Source: Fibrobacter sp. (GTDB lineage: Bacteria; Fibrobacterota; Fibrobacteria; Fibrobacterales; Fibrobacteraceae). From it: a stretch of 64,000 nt of DNA. Under the pieces are notes generated by a model that ran no database searches, was not told where the DNA came from, and worked only from the letters and a program-made list of their open reading frames with translations. Of the stretch, positions 50,533 through 60,600 are shown piece by piece. Position 1 is the stretch's first letter. The number at the start of each line of letters is the position of its first letter. The DNA lies in NCBI GenBank assembly GCA_017649565.1, contig JAGCGO010000078.1:16921-80920 (forward strand). Direction: 5' to 3'. Made by a program: the position numbers and the translations under genes.

Positions 50533-52698
50533 ATGGATGCGGAAGGCATCTTGGCTGGTCTGAATTCCGACCAGCGCGCGGCGGTATTGCATGATTTCGA
50601 GAAGGGGGCCCAGCTGCTCGTGCTGGCGGGTGCGGGTTCCGGAAAGACTTCGGTGCTCACGAAGCGGATCCAGTACAGAATCGCGTCGGGGGAGCCTCCC
50701 GAGAAAATTCTTGCGCTCACGTTCACGGCGAAGGCTGCTGCCGAGATGCGCGAGCGCGTGCAGGCGTTGTTCCCCGATGCGGGCGTGCGCCTGTGTACGT
50801 TCCATTCGCTTGCGCTGTTCATGTTGCGGCAAGTCATCGGGGGTAGGCCCGCTTACGAACTGTTGGGCTTCAAGGCTCCGCCTACTCCGCGAGATGCGCC
50901 GGACAGGGATTTCATGGCGCAACTTTCCAAGCTCCATATCAAGGCGTTCAGCCGAGAGGACCTGTTCTCCGACAGCGTGTCGGCTTCGGTGGCTGCAAAG
51001 CTTGAGAGCTTGCGTGCCGAAGTCCTTGAGTCTGGACAAGTCGTGTTTGACGACCTGATTCACTTGGCGATAAGGCTTCTCGAAACAAACGCCGAGGCCT
51101 GCGCCTTTTTCCGCGAAATGTGGGAAGATATCATGGTGGACGAGTACCAGGACATCAACCCGCCGCAGTACAGGATGGTGCGCTTGCTCCTTGGCGAGCG
51201 GAAGAATCTGTTCGTGGTGGGTGACGACGACCAGGCCATTTACGGGTTCCGCGGGGCGGACATTGGCAACATCAACCGGTTCTGCGACGACTTCAGGGAT
51301 TGCACGATTATCCGCCTGGAGTGGAACTACCGTTCGGTGCCCGGGGTGCTCCACTTTGCGAACGGGATATTTACGAACAAGCCGCTCCGGCTGCGAAAGG
51401 TGCTGCGGGCGGGCAACCCCCGTGGCTCGGGAGGGAACCCGCTGTTCCGTGAGAACCGGGATGTGGAAATATGGGACAGCGACAACCCTGTCCAGGAAAT
51501 GATGCGGATTGTGATGCGCATGAAGGAACTCCGCGAAGGGTACGACTTGCAATGGAAGAATTTTGCCATTCTCGTGCGGTACAACCGATTGCGCCTGTAT
51601 TACGAGGAGGCTCTTCGCGACGCGCTTATCCCGGTGGCGGGCCAGAACGATGACGATGAGGGCGAAACGGTGGAGGACGGCGTCCATGTGGAGACGGTGC
51701 ATGCCTCCAAGGGCTTGCAGTATGCGGTGGTGTTCTATGTGGGACTTGCGGAGGGACTCACTCCCGGGGAATGCCTGGGCGGCCATGCAGAGCGTAAAAG
51801 GCAACTTGACGAAGAACGAAGGTTGTTCTATGTGGGGGTGACTCGTGCCGAATCGTACTTGATTTTGTTATATTGTCGAAGGAGATTTTGGAAGGGACGC
51901 CTGCGCGTAATGCGCCGCTCCAGGTTCCTTCCCAAACAAACGAAGGTGGAAGGGTATACGAAAATGCCGCTGTTTTTGTTCAAGGTTTTCGTTGTAGTCG
52001 GTGCGCTTGGCTACATGTTTGTGCATATTCCCCTTTTCCTTTTTGTCCTGCTTTTCATGAAAAAGGATGCAGACCGCTGGCTGGACTACAAAATCCAGTG
52101 CTTTTCCAAGTACTGCATGAAGATCCTCCGGATTAACTTGACTGTGTTGGACCAGGCCAACCTTGCCAAGGTGGATTGGACTCGCCCTGTATTTGTCATG
52201 GGCAATCATGGCTCTTATGTGGACATTCCGGTGGCATTCCTCGCGCTCGAACGCAAGATGGGCTTTATCGCGAAGTCCGACCTTTTGAGAATCCCGTTCC
52301 TTGGCTTTTGGATGAAGCGTGTTGGGTGCATATGCGTCGACCGCCAGAAAAGCGGTGCCGCGAGATCCGTCCACGAGGCCGTCAAGCACAACTTGCAGTC
52401 GGCTCCGCTCATCTTCGTGTTTCCCGAGGGAACGCGCAGCAAGACGGGCAAGCTTTCTCCGTTCAAGAGCGGCGGGTTCCGTTTTTCCGTGGAGAACGAC
52501 GCCATTGTGCTCCCCATCGTGTTCAAGGGAACGCGCCAGGTGTGGGAAGGGCGTGTGTCGTCTGCCCCTTGTGACGTGAACGTGCGCATCCTCGAACCGA
52601 TTGACGTGGCCGCCCTCAAGAAGGAACGCGGCGGCGTACTCGACCCTAAGAAAGACCTCATGCCGATGGTGCGCAAGGCCATGGAGGACAACCTGTGA
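50533..52698 (+). CDS. Fusion: UvrD/PcrA-like superfamily 1 helicase joined to PlsC acyltransferase
   Basis: 721 residues from the ATG preceded by AGAGG; an in-frame ATG 13 codons upstream lacks a ribosome site. Residues ~1-460 are an SF1A helicase: AGAGSGKTSVLTKRI (I), TFTAKAAAEMRERV (Ia), DIMVDEYQDIN (II), VGDDDQAIYGFRG (III), RLEWNYRSV (IV), VETVHASKGLQYAVVF (V), LFYVGVTRAES (VI). It is shorter than UvrD and lacks much of 2B. From residue ~478 the same frame encodes a 1-acylglycerol-3-phosphate acyltransferase: membrane segment FVVVGALGYMFVHIPLFLFV, NHGSYVDI (HX4D), FVFPEGTRSKTGKLSPF. The join follows SRFLPKQTKVEGYTK; an in-frame ATG at 51964 with GGAAGGG upstream could also start a normal-sized PlsC. 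Confidence 0.85.
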   Translation: MDAEGILAGLNSDQRAAVLHDFEKGAQLLVLAGAGSGKTSVLTKRIQYRIASGEPPEKILALTFTAKAAAEMRERVQALFPDAGVRLCTFHSLALFMLRQVIGGRPAYELLGFKAPPTPRDAPDRDFMAQLSKLHIKAFSREDLFSDSVSASVAAKLESLRAEVLESGQVVFDDLIHLAIRLLETNAEACAFFREMWEDIMVDEYQDINPPQYRMVRLLLGERKNLFVVGDDDQAIYGFRGADIGNINRFCDDFRDCTIIRLEWNYRSVPGVLHFANGIFTNKPLRLRKVLRAGNPRGSGGNPLFRENRDVEIWDSDNPVQEMMRIVMRMKELREGYDLQWKNFAILVRYNRLRLYYEEALRDALIPVAGQNDDDEGETVEDGVHVETVHASKGLQYAVVFYVGLAEGLTPGECLGGHAERKRQLDEERRLFYVGVTRAESYLILLYCRRRFWKGRLRVMRRSRFLPKQTKVEGYTKMPLFLFKVFVVVGALGYMFVHIPLFLFVLLFMKKDADRWLDYKIQCFSKYCMKILRINLTVLDQANLAKVDWTRPVFVMGNHGSYVDIPVAFLALERKMGFIAKSDLLRIPFLGFWMKRVGCICVDRQKSGAARSVHEAVKHNLQSAPLIFVFPEGTRSKTGKLSPFKSGGFRFSVENDAIVLPIVFKGTRQVWEGRVSSAPCDVNVRILEPIDVAALKKERGGVLDPKKDLMPMVRKAMEDNL

Positions 52699-53504
52699 TA
52701 GGTGTGTTCGATTCGGGCTTCGGTGGGCTGACCATACTGCGCGACTTGCGCAAGGCGCTCCCGCAGTACGATTACCTGTACCTGGGCGACAACGCCCGTG
52801 CGCCCTACGGCTCCCGCAGCTTCGAGACGATTTACCGCTATACGTTGCAGGCCGTGCGCGAACTGTTCGCCCGCGGGTGCCCGCTGGTCATCCTCGCTTG
52901 CAACACGGCGAGCGCGAAGGCTCTGCGCAGCATACAGCAGCAGGTCTTGCCGGTGGAATTCCCGGACAGGCGCGTGCTCGGCATCGTGCGGCCCACGGCC
53001 GAGGAAATCGGGAAATTTTCCAAGACGGGCCATATCGGCATCTTCGGGACGTCCGGAACCGTGTCGTCGGGGAGCTACCTCCTCGAAATAGAGCATTTTT
53101 ACCCGGAACTGAAGGTGACCCAGCATGCCTGCCCCATGTGGGTGCCACTCGTGGAGTACGGCGAGCGCGGTACGGAAGGGGCGAAGTTTTTCGTGAAGAA
53201 GGACGTGGATGCCCTCCTGGCCGCCGACCCGGATATCGACACTGTTCTGTTGGCCTGTACCCATTACCCGCTTTTGAAGGACGAAATCCTGGCCGCACTG
53301 CCCCCGCATGTCCGCCTCGTTTTCCAGGGGGATATCGTCGCGGGCAAGACCGTGGACTACCTGGAACGCCATCCGGAGATGGAAGTCCGGCTGTCGAAGA
53401 ACGGGAAATGTTCCTTTTTGACGACCGATACCGCTAAATTTTTCGAAAAAGGCGCTTTTTTGTTCGGAATGTCGGATATTTCGGCGGAGTCATTGACTTT
53501 TTAG
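52695..53504 (+). CDS. murI: Glutamate racemase
   Basis: 269 residues from a GTG overlapping the preceding TGA. Substrate-binding VFDSGFGGLTILRDL (D6), first catalytic Cys in ILACNTASA (C69), second in LLACTHYPLL (C188), and GIFGTSGTV between are intact. MurI makes D-glutamate for peptidoglycan. End of the envelope operon. Confidence 0.95.
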   Translation: MIGVFDSGFGGLTILRDLRKALPQYDYLYLGDNARAPYGSRSFETIYRYTLQAVRELFARGCPLVILACNTASAKALRSIQQQVLPVEFPDRRVLGIVRPTAEEIGKFSKTGHIGIFGTSGTVSSGSYLLEIEHFYPELKVTQHACPMWVPLVEYGERGTEGAKFFVKKDVDALLAADPDIDTVLLACTHYPLLKDEILAALPPHVRLVFQGDIVAGKTVDYLERHPEMEVRLSKNGKCSFLTTDTAKFFEKGAFLFGMSDISAESLTF

Positions 53505-53585
53505 CGCACAATATGTATTTTGCAGACGTAATCAACGAACCGTTCTCGGTCCGCTTGTATTTTTGTTATTAAGAAAGGATTGAAA

Positions 53586-54224
53586 ATGCCGAAGACTCAG
53601 ATTAACCTCGAAGGATGGCAGGACTACCGTGGCAACATGGCAGGAAGCTTGCTTTACGTTGAAACCAGTCACCAGTCCGAAGTCCCTGTTCGCGACCAGA
53701 TGAATGAAAACGGCAAGGGCTTTTTCTACGAGCCGAACTACGAGACCAGCACCTACGGCCTCATGAGCTGCTGCAACGTGAAGAATATTAATGCCATTGT
53801 CAAGGCGAAGAGCCGCTACATCCTCTTCGGGACCCGCTACGAGGGCCTGAGCGATTCCGAACTGCGCAACAAGTACCTCATCATGGGTTACATGCGCATC
53901 GACAAGATCAAGGACGTGCGTACCCGCCATATCCAGCGTTACATGGCCAACCCGGACCTCCCGGAACCGGAATGCATGTTGCTGGAGCACAACTGGGCCG
54001 TTTACGGACCGATGCGTTTTGTTTCCATGAACGATTCCTTCCTCGTGACCGACGAAATCCTCAAGGAATGGGGATACAGGGGCCATGCCTCCCGCCAGCT
54101 CAAGGCCGTGTTCAGCAAGGATCACCTGGAACAGATTCTCAACCACCTGAACTCCAAGGAAGACATGATCGACGAATACATCGCGACCGTCGACGAGTAC
54201 AAGGAAGCCCTGGCGGAAGAGTAA
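53586..54224 (+). CDS. Conserved-looking protein of unknown function
   Basis: 212 residues from ATG with AAAGGA six bases upstream. No signal peptide or membrane segment; a mixed alpha/beta soluble protein with ordinary codon use for this genome (unlike the toxin that follows). Motif-like runs are MPKTQINLEGWQDYRGNMAG and SLLYVETSHQSEVPVRDQMN near the start and DEILKEWGYRGHASRQLKAV later, with an acidic helical end. I do not recognise the family. It is the last G+C-balanced gene before the A+T-rich toxin and has its own terminator. Confidence 0.75.
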   Translation: MPKTQINLEGWQDYRGNMAGSLLYVETSHQSEVPVRDQMNENGKGFFYEPNYETSTYGLMSCCNVKNINAIVKAKSRYILFGTRYEGLSDSELRNKYLIMGYMRIDKIKDVRTRHIQRYMANPDLPEPECMLLEHNWAVYGPMRFVSMNDSFLVTDEILKEWGYRGHASRQLKAVFSKDHLEQILNHLNSKEDMIDEYIATVDEYKEALAEE

Positions 54225-54246
54225 TACAAAATAGTTTGTATAGCAA

Positions 54247-54280
54247 AACCCCTGTTCCGAAAAGGAACGGGGGTTCTTGT
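54247..54280 (+). terminator. Terminator before the toxin region
   Basis: AACCCC-TGTTCC pairs with GGAACGGGGGTT around GAAA, followed by a T-rich tail, just after the stop at 54224. Confidence 0.9.
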
Positions 54281-54657
54281 TTTGTGGTGATGATAAATTT
54301 AGGGCTGGCTGACCTTTGAGCGAATTTCGGACCCAGACAGTCTAGACGCTTTGTTGGTGATGGAAACGGGCGCTTCTTGGTCTAGCAGGATTTTCGTTGT
54401 TTTGTGGGCTTTTTTTCTGTGCCTGCATCGACGCTGTTTAGGTATGCTTTTGTCTTTGCGTGTTTTTGTAGCGGTGGGAACAATTTTTTGCGAATGTAAT
54501 ATTTTGTGCGAATCCTGTTGAATTTAAATAATATTTATAAATCAGAAACGATTTGCCCGTTTTTTTATAAAATAGTTTTTACGCATTGCTTTTTACAAAA
54601 TAGAAATTTATTTTATCATTACAATGCGATGTGGACAATCCTTTCAAAGGAGTTATG
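54281..54657 (+). promoter_or_regulatory. A+T-rich upstream region of the TcA gene with candidate promoter
   Basis: About 370 bases with no gene. The last ~180 are very A+T-rich. TTTACA at 54592 and TATCAT at 54614, 16 bases apart, form a candidate promoter. Two ATGs at 54655 and 54658 follow AAAGGAG (54646-54652); the second has the better spacing and is used here. No attachment site or insertion sequence was recognised. Confidence 0.4.
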
Positions 54658-57600
54658 ATGACTTATCCGGTACCTGAAGTTTGGACTGTTTCTGGAATGC
54701 TTAATCAAAATGGTGTTCCGTTTTATGCAGGAAAGGTTTATGCTTATAATCTAAAAAATGGGGTGCCCCGTCAAATTGCAGAAACAGGAATCGCTTCAAA
54801 TGGATTCTTTACATTAACATATTCTCGATGGGATTTTCAACAGGGAAACCAATCTATAGAATACCCGACACTTCAAATTCGGGTATACGATTATCAAGGC
54901 CATCTTCTTTGGACTTCAGGTGTTTATACTAGACCGGATTCTAACTTAAACATTGGAAATGTTAATATTCTAGATTCTGTTGGCCAGGATAATCAAAATC
55001 CTAATGGATCAGAAGGACAAAATACATCTGGCCAAGAAAGCCAAAACCCTAATGAACAAGAAATCCAAAATCCGAATAATCAAGAGGACCAAGATCCGTC
55101 GAATTTAGATGCTTTTGACTGTAGTGTTTATGGAACTGTCAAAAATGAGCAAGGTAAAATCCTTTCCGGATTAATTGTTAAAGCTTATTGTCTTCATTTC
55201 GAAGAAACAACTTCGAATTCGGTAACTACACGGCGGTTTAAAAAAATCGAGCTTGGGTCGGAAACCTCGGATGACGAAGGACGGTTTGTAATTCGCTATA
55301 ATTCAACACTTCTTCCTCAGGGGCTGCTGTTGGATTCCAAGGAAGATTATGGCAAAGATAAAGTTTCTTTGTATGCAGAAGTCTTTAAATCTAAAGATAA
55401 TTCCTGTGAATCTCTTGCCATAGAACATCTTGTATTTAATGGTAAGACAGATCAAGAAATTAATTTCTTCTTAAAAGCGAAACAAGAGTCGTTTACTTGT
55501 GAGTTTGAAAAGATTGATTCTTTGTTGAATGTTTATTTTGATGCTGTTTTTTCCGAATATGGGGGTGATAATTGGACTAAAAAGATCTCGGCAATCACTA
55601 CATTTTTGAATTCAAATACGACATTCCCTTTAGTGGCCGGTCGCGAACGATTGACTGAATCTAAGGTTTATGCATATTTTAAGGCGTACAGCCTGTATTT
55701 TCAGCTTCTAAAGAGGTATAATACTACACCTCCAAGTGAACAATATACGAATCTTTTATCTGATAATGAGAAAAAGTATTGGTGTGAAGTCTTCTATGCG
55801 CTTTCCATGCGTGAAGGAATTTCGTCGCTTTATCAAATGGTAAAAGCTAAGCCGACGGTTTTGCAAAAGACATTGTTGGGCGCTGTTTCCGATGGATTGA
55901 TTTGTGTCGATACGAATAAGTTTCTTGAACTTTGGCAGCAACTGCTTGGTGAGGGAATATCTTCGGAAGATAAGGAAAAAGATGAAACATCGCTTACTAT
56001 AAATCAGATGCTCCTTCTTTACTTGTCTGGAAACTTGTCTGTCGTTGGACCAGCTCCACTGCGGTATGTTTCAAATATTTCAAAAGAAAATATTTCTCAG
56101 TATCTTCCTTCGGATAAAGCGTCTCTTTTTAATAATTTATTGGACGCCTATTATAACGTGGGAGCCAATACGGATGCTTTAATCCGAGTACTACAAAAAT
56201 TTGTTGTACCGGATGAAGAAGAAGGTAATATTGACGGTTTGGGAGAATCAACAAATTCTTCATCAACGGGAATCAATCATTTGGTTGAATATCCGCAATT
56301 AACTGAAACACAGTTTTTTAGATTGAAGACGGTTTTTGACCTTAACGATTTTTTTGAAAAATTTGCAGATGGTGTGGTTTGTGCTTATCGCCATGCTTAT
56401 ACAAAGGGAAATTTTAATTTTAAACGTTTCGCTGATTTTGTGAAGTTTACAGAATCGGATTGGTCTGATATTGTTGACGCCATTGCCGATAATTATGGTA
56501 TGCAATTTGGAACGCCCAAAACGGAAACTGTTGATGGAACTCCTGTTGTCACTTATCCGCAGTGTTTGCCTCCCGAATTTCCCGGAACCAATACAGAACT
56601 GAAAAAAGTAATATACGTTCGTAAACTTCTTGAGCTCATTAAGACATGGTTCCCACAACAAGCGTTGTTTGTCGATTTGGAAAAGAAATTTGATGCAGCA
56701 ATGACTTCTGCTACAGAACGAACGGAAATAACTGACGAAACGACAGGGGAAACGATTACTGTCGAGCCAGATGAAAACCTTATTGACTTGTTGGAAAATT
56801 GGAAGATTATCTGTGCGGCTCTGCAAGATTCTGATTGGGATGAATTCTCTCTGTCCAATAGTGATTTAGATGAGTTCTTGAAACAGAATACAGAACTTTC
56901 CGTAAGCGAAGGTAATCAAAAATTGATTAAACAATTACAGCGTTTGTTCCATTTGACGGACAGTGCGACTGCAATAGCCTATTTGGTTGAAGAAGGTTTT
57001 GATTCAGCTTATAAAATAGCTTCAATTGATGAGGATTCTTTTGTTGCTCAATATGGAAATGGTATTGGCAAAACAGAAGATGCACAGCAAATTCATCGAT
57101 TGGCCGAAAATTATGTTGTTGAAGCTACATTGAATATTCAAGCTTATGCTTCTGATTCCTCTACGGAAAGCGAAGATACCTTACCTTCACTTCCTCGTAC
57201 TGTTTCTTCTAGAATGCGGCTTGCTGCTCCGAAAAATAGAAATATTACAAATATTGCGAATGAAAGAACCGCAACGCGTGATACGGTCAATTGGGCGAAA
57301 CTTTTTGGAAAGATTAACTATGCCAAGGCAACAGAAGGTCAGTCTATATTGAGCGCTTCTGCCTATTATGTTGACCTGTTGAAGTTCTTGAAAAAGAGCT
57401 CTGCATATGGCTCTTTCACGATGCGCAGACCTGACTATCTAGATTTGCAGTTGACTAAGGCCAATGCGGAAATCTCTATGCCCACGATTGATTTGGGCAT
57501 AGAGTTGTTGGAATGTTTGGTGGCTGGTCCTGTTGAAAATAATGGTTTTGCTTACCCAATTGCGAATAATAATCCGAGTGGCGCAAGCGCAGAAAAACTT

Positions 57601-60600
57601 AGGGCCGAACCTTGTCCGTTTAATGAAACGATTGATGTCGAAGAAAATGGAACGACTGTAGAAAAGAAAATAGCCGATCTTGCGCTAGCTAGGTTGAGCG
57701 AGTCGGTTTATCCCATTCAACTGCCTGTAAATTTCAATCGGGAAAAAGCAAAAAAGATTCTAGCGAATTTATCCTTACATTTTTATGATATCGCGTCAAT
57801 TGCTCGTGCGGATTTACGGGAACTTCGTTTAGATTCAATGCAAAGGGAATTGATTACCACATTCCCGTTAACTGAAATTTCGACGTGGAATCTTTGGGGA
57901 CTTGACCGGACCAATAATAGAGTCCTGATGCCGAATAAAGTTGATTATGTGAACGGTGGCTATATCGATGTGTTGCGTAACCTTTCCGTTTTCTTACAAC
58001 GTTCTGGTTTGACCATTCAAGATTTAAACGTAATCCTTTTAGATGGTCATTTTGACCAAGTTCAGTATAAGCCGAAAGATTCCGAATATTACCAACTTGC
58101 CAATATTGATGGTTATCGTTTCGTTGCTAGAGAGTCAAGTTTTTCTGACTGGGATGGGTTCTTTAAGAAAATGACTGTCCTATTACATCGAAAAAATATT
58201 CTTGGCTGGACTTTCCGAGAATTACTACTGACCTTTGATTTAGATATAAATCAGTTGGATGTGATTTGTGAAATGCGTGCGCGTTATGGCGTGACAGTGC
58301 AGGAAGCCTATGTAATGGGCAATGTTGGGTTACTATCGATCGATGTGCTGAATGAAATTTTCCATTTGGCAAGCCCTGTTGCCGGAAACGCAGTGCTTAC
58401 GCAAAGGGATGTTGTTAGGATTGCGAATGCAGGATTCGGCATGGAGAAGGATGAGGCCATAGCTATCTACAAATTTGTGAAAAAAGATGGATTTGATATG
58501 ACCGCGCCCCAAATTATGCAGGAATTTTATCGAGCAATACTCTTACAGAAGACATTTGGACTTTCGATTGATTCATTGTTGGTTTTAAAGGAAAATGGGC
58601 TTATTGTTAATCCTGAAATACCAAGACCTGATAATTTGATGAATCTTCGTAAATTTGCCGATGAATGGCGGATTATAAGCGGGACATCGATAGATGCGGA
58701 TTTTTATTTAAAATTGCTTTCTCCTGTGACCGAAGATGAAGAGACTGCTGCGGAAGCCTTTGCTTCAAATCTATATAGTTCTGATTTTTGTGAAGAATTT
58801 GATGTTGATGATGACGCCTTGATCCCGAATACGCTTGATGAAACGCAGCAGAATTTGCGCTTGTTAGTCTTTGCCGAATTTGGTATTGCTGAAGGATTTG
58901 GTGATGCGTTGAGTCCCAAAAACGATATCCTTGATTGGGAGAGATTCTATGATGATGCCAAAGGCTATGTGGATGCTCTAGGAATTTGGAATAAAGATAA
59001 AGAAAATGAGGAAAAGCCTAGGTTGTCTAAACAATCCTATGCACTTTATGTGAATTTGGCGAGAAAAATAGCCGTTTATAACTATTTGCAAAATTATGAA
59101 CAAGGAATTGATTTAAAAACTACTGACTTTGTTAAATACGAATCGGATGAAGATGTTCTGTCTATAATTAAATATGATGATAATGGGGATGGCTCCTCTC
59201 TCAAACCATTGGTTTATGTAAACTATGTGACGGACAGACTGCTTTCGGGCGATTTCAATTTTAATTCTCTTGAAGAACGCTTTACGACAGAATTAGATGA
59301 TTTCGCCGAGGAATTAGGACTGGAAAGTTCTGATTTGACGGCATTATATGAATATGCGGATGATGCCTTTGATAATGATATTGAAAAGTGGCTCTGTATT
59401 GCACAATATTACGAATTATATTCTAAAACGCATTTGCTTCCGAATGGGCTGAACGATTTGTTAAAGGAATCTACTCTTGAGTCTGATACAGAAGAAGATT
59501 TCATTAGATATAAGAACGATTTGATTGCCTATGGTGCATATGTAGAGAATCTTGAACTTGCTGTAAAGTCACATACGAAGGAATCCGAGTGGCTCAAGTT
59601 TGCACAGGAAATGAACGATGACTTGCGTAAGAAAAAACGGGATGCTCTCGCTGCTTATGTCTGTTGGGAATCATGTTCTAATACGGAACGAGCTAATCGT
59701 TATCCGCGGCAATTTGTTGATGATAGCGACCTTTATTCCTATTATTTGATGGATGTGAAGATGGAGCCGGACATGGCTATTTCTCGTATTGTCCAGGCTT
59801 CAGCATCGATCCAGTTGTTTGTGCAACGTGCCGAGTTGGGTTTGGAGGGCGACAGGGTTCTCAATGACAAACAACGTAGCGAATGGGAATGGATGAAGAA
59901 TTACCGTGTGTGGGAAGCCGCCCGTAAAGTCTTCCTATATCCTGAAAATTGGATAGCGTCCGATTTGCGTGATGACAAAACGCCATTCTTCGAGGAACTG
60001 GAAGAGCGTATTCAGGAATTTTCCGACGACCACGCTAATCTTGAAAATGCACTTTTTGAATATCTCGAAAAGATCCGCGAGGTATCGAGTATTGAAATTA
60101 TTGGAGCGACAAAAGAAAATGGGGGCGATGAAGGCGGAATCCTTTACACTCTGCATATAGTAGGTCGCACACAGGGTGAACCACATACATATTACTACCG
60201 CAAATACAAGGCAAAAGCGATTCTTTCGGGGGAATGGACTCCATGGGAACGTCTCGATGTGGATATTCCATCGGAGACGGTTGTTCCTGCCATAGTGAAC
60301 CAGCGTCTATATTTGCTGTGGCCTCAAATTACGGTTGGACAGCGGAATATTGAATCTGCTTCCGAAGGCGGCCTTGAAACGATAGAATATTATGCGCGAA
60401 TACAGGTTTGTTGGACTAGTTATACAGGGACAAAGTGGACGGGAACCCGTATGTCAAAAAATGCCCTGTACGATTCATCCACAAATCAACTTGACTTTGC
60501 TTTGGGCGATAACGAGAGCATTGAAGACCGCTATAATTTGAAGACGGAAACGTCTTTGGAATGGGTCAAGGTTGCCATTATCAAGACGAGTTATCATTAT

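Noticed and set aside
54631..54657. GTG at 54631 as TcA start
   Set aside because: No ribosome site, whereas AAAGGAG precedes the ATGs at 54655/54658.
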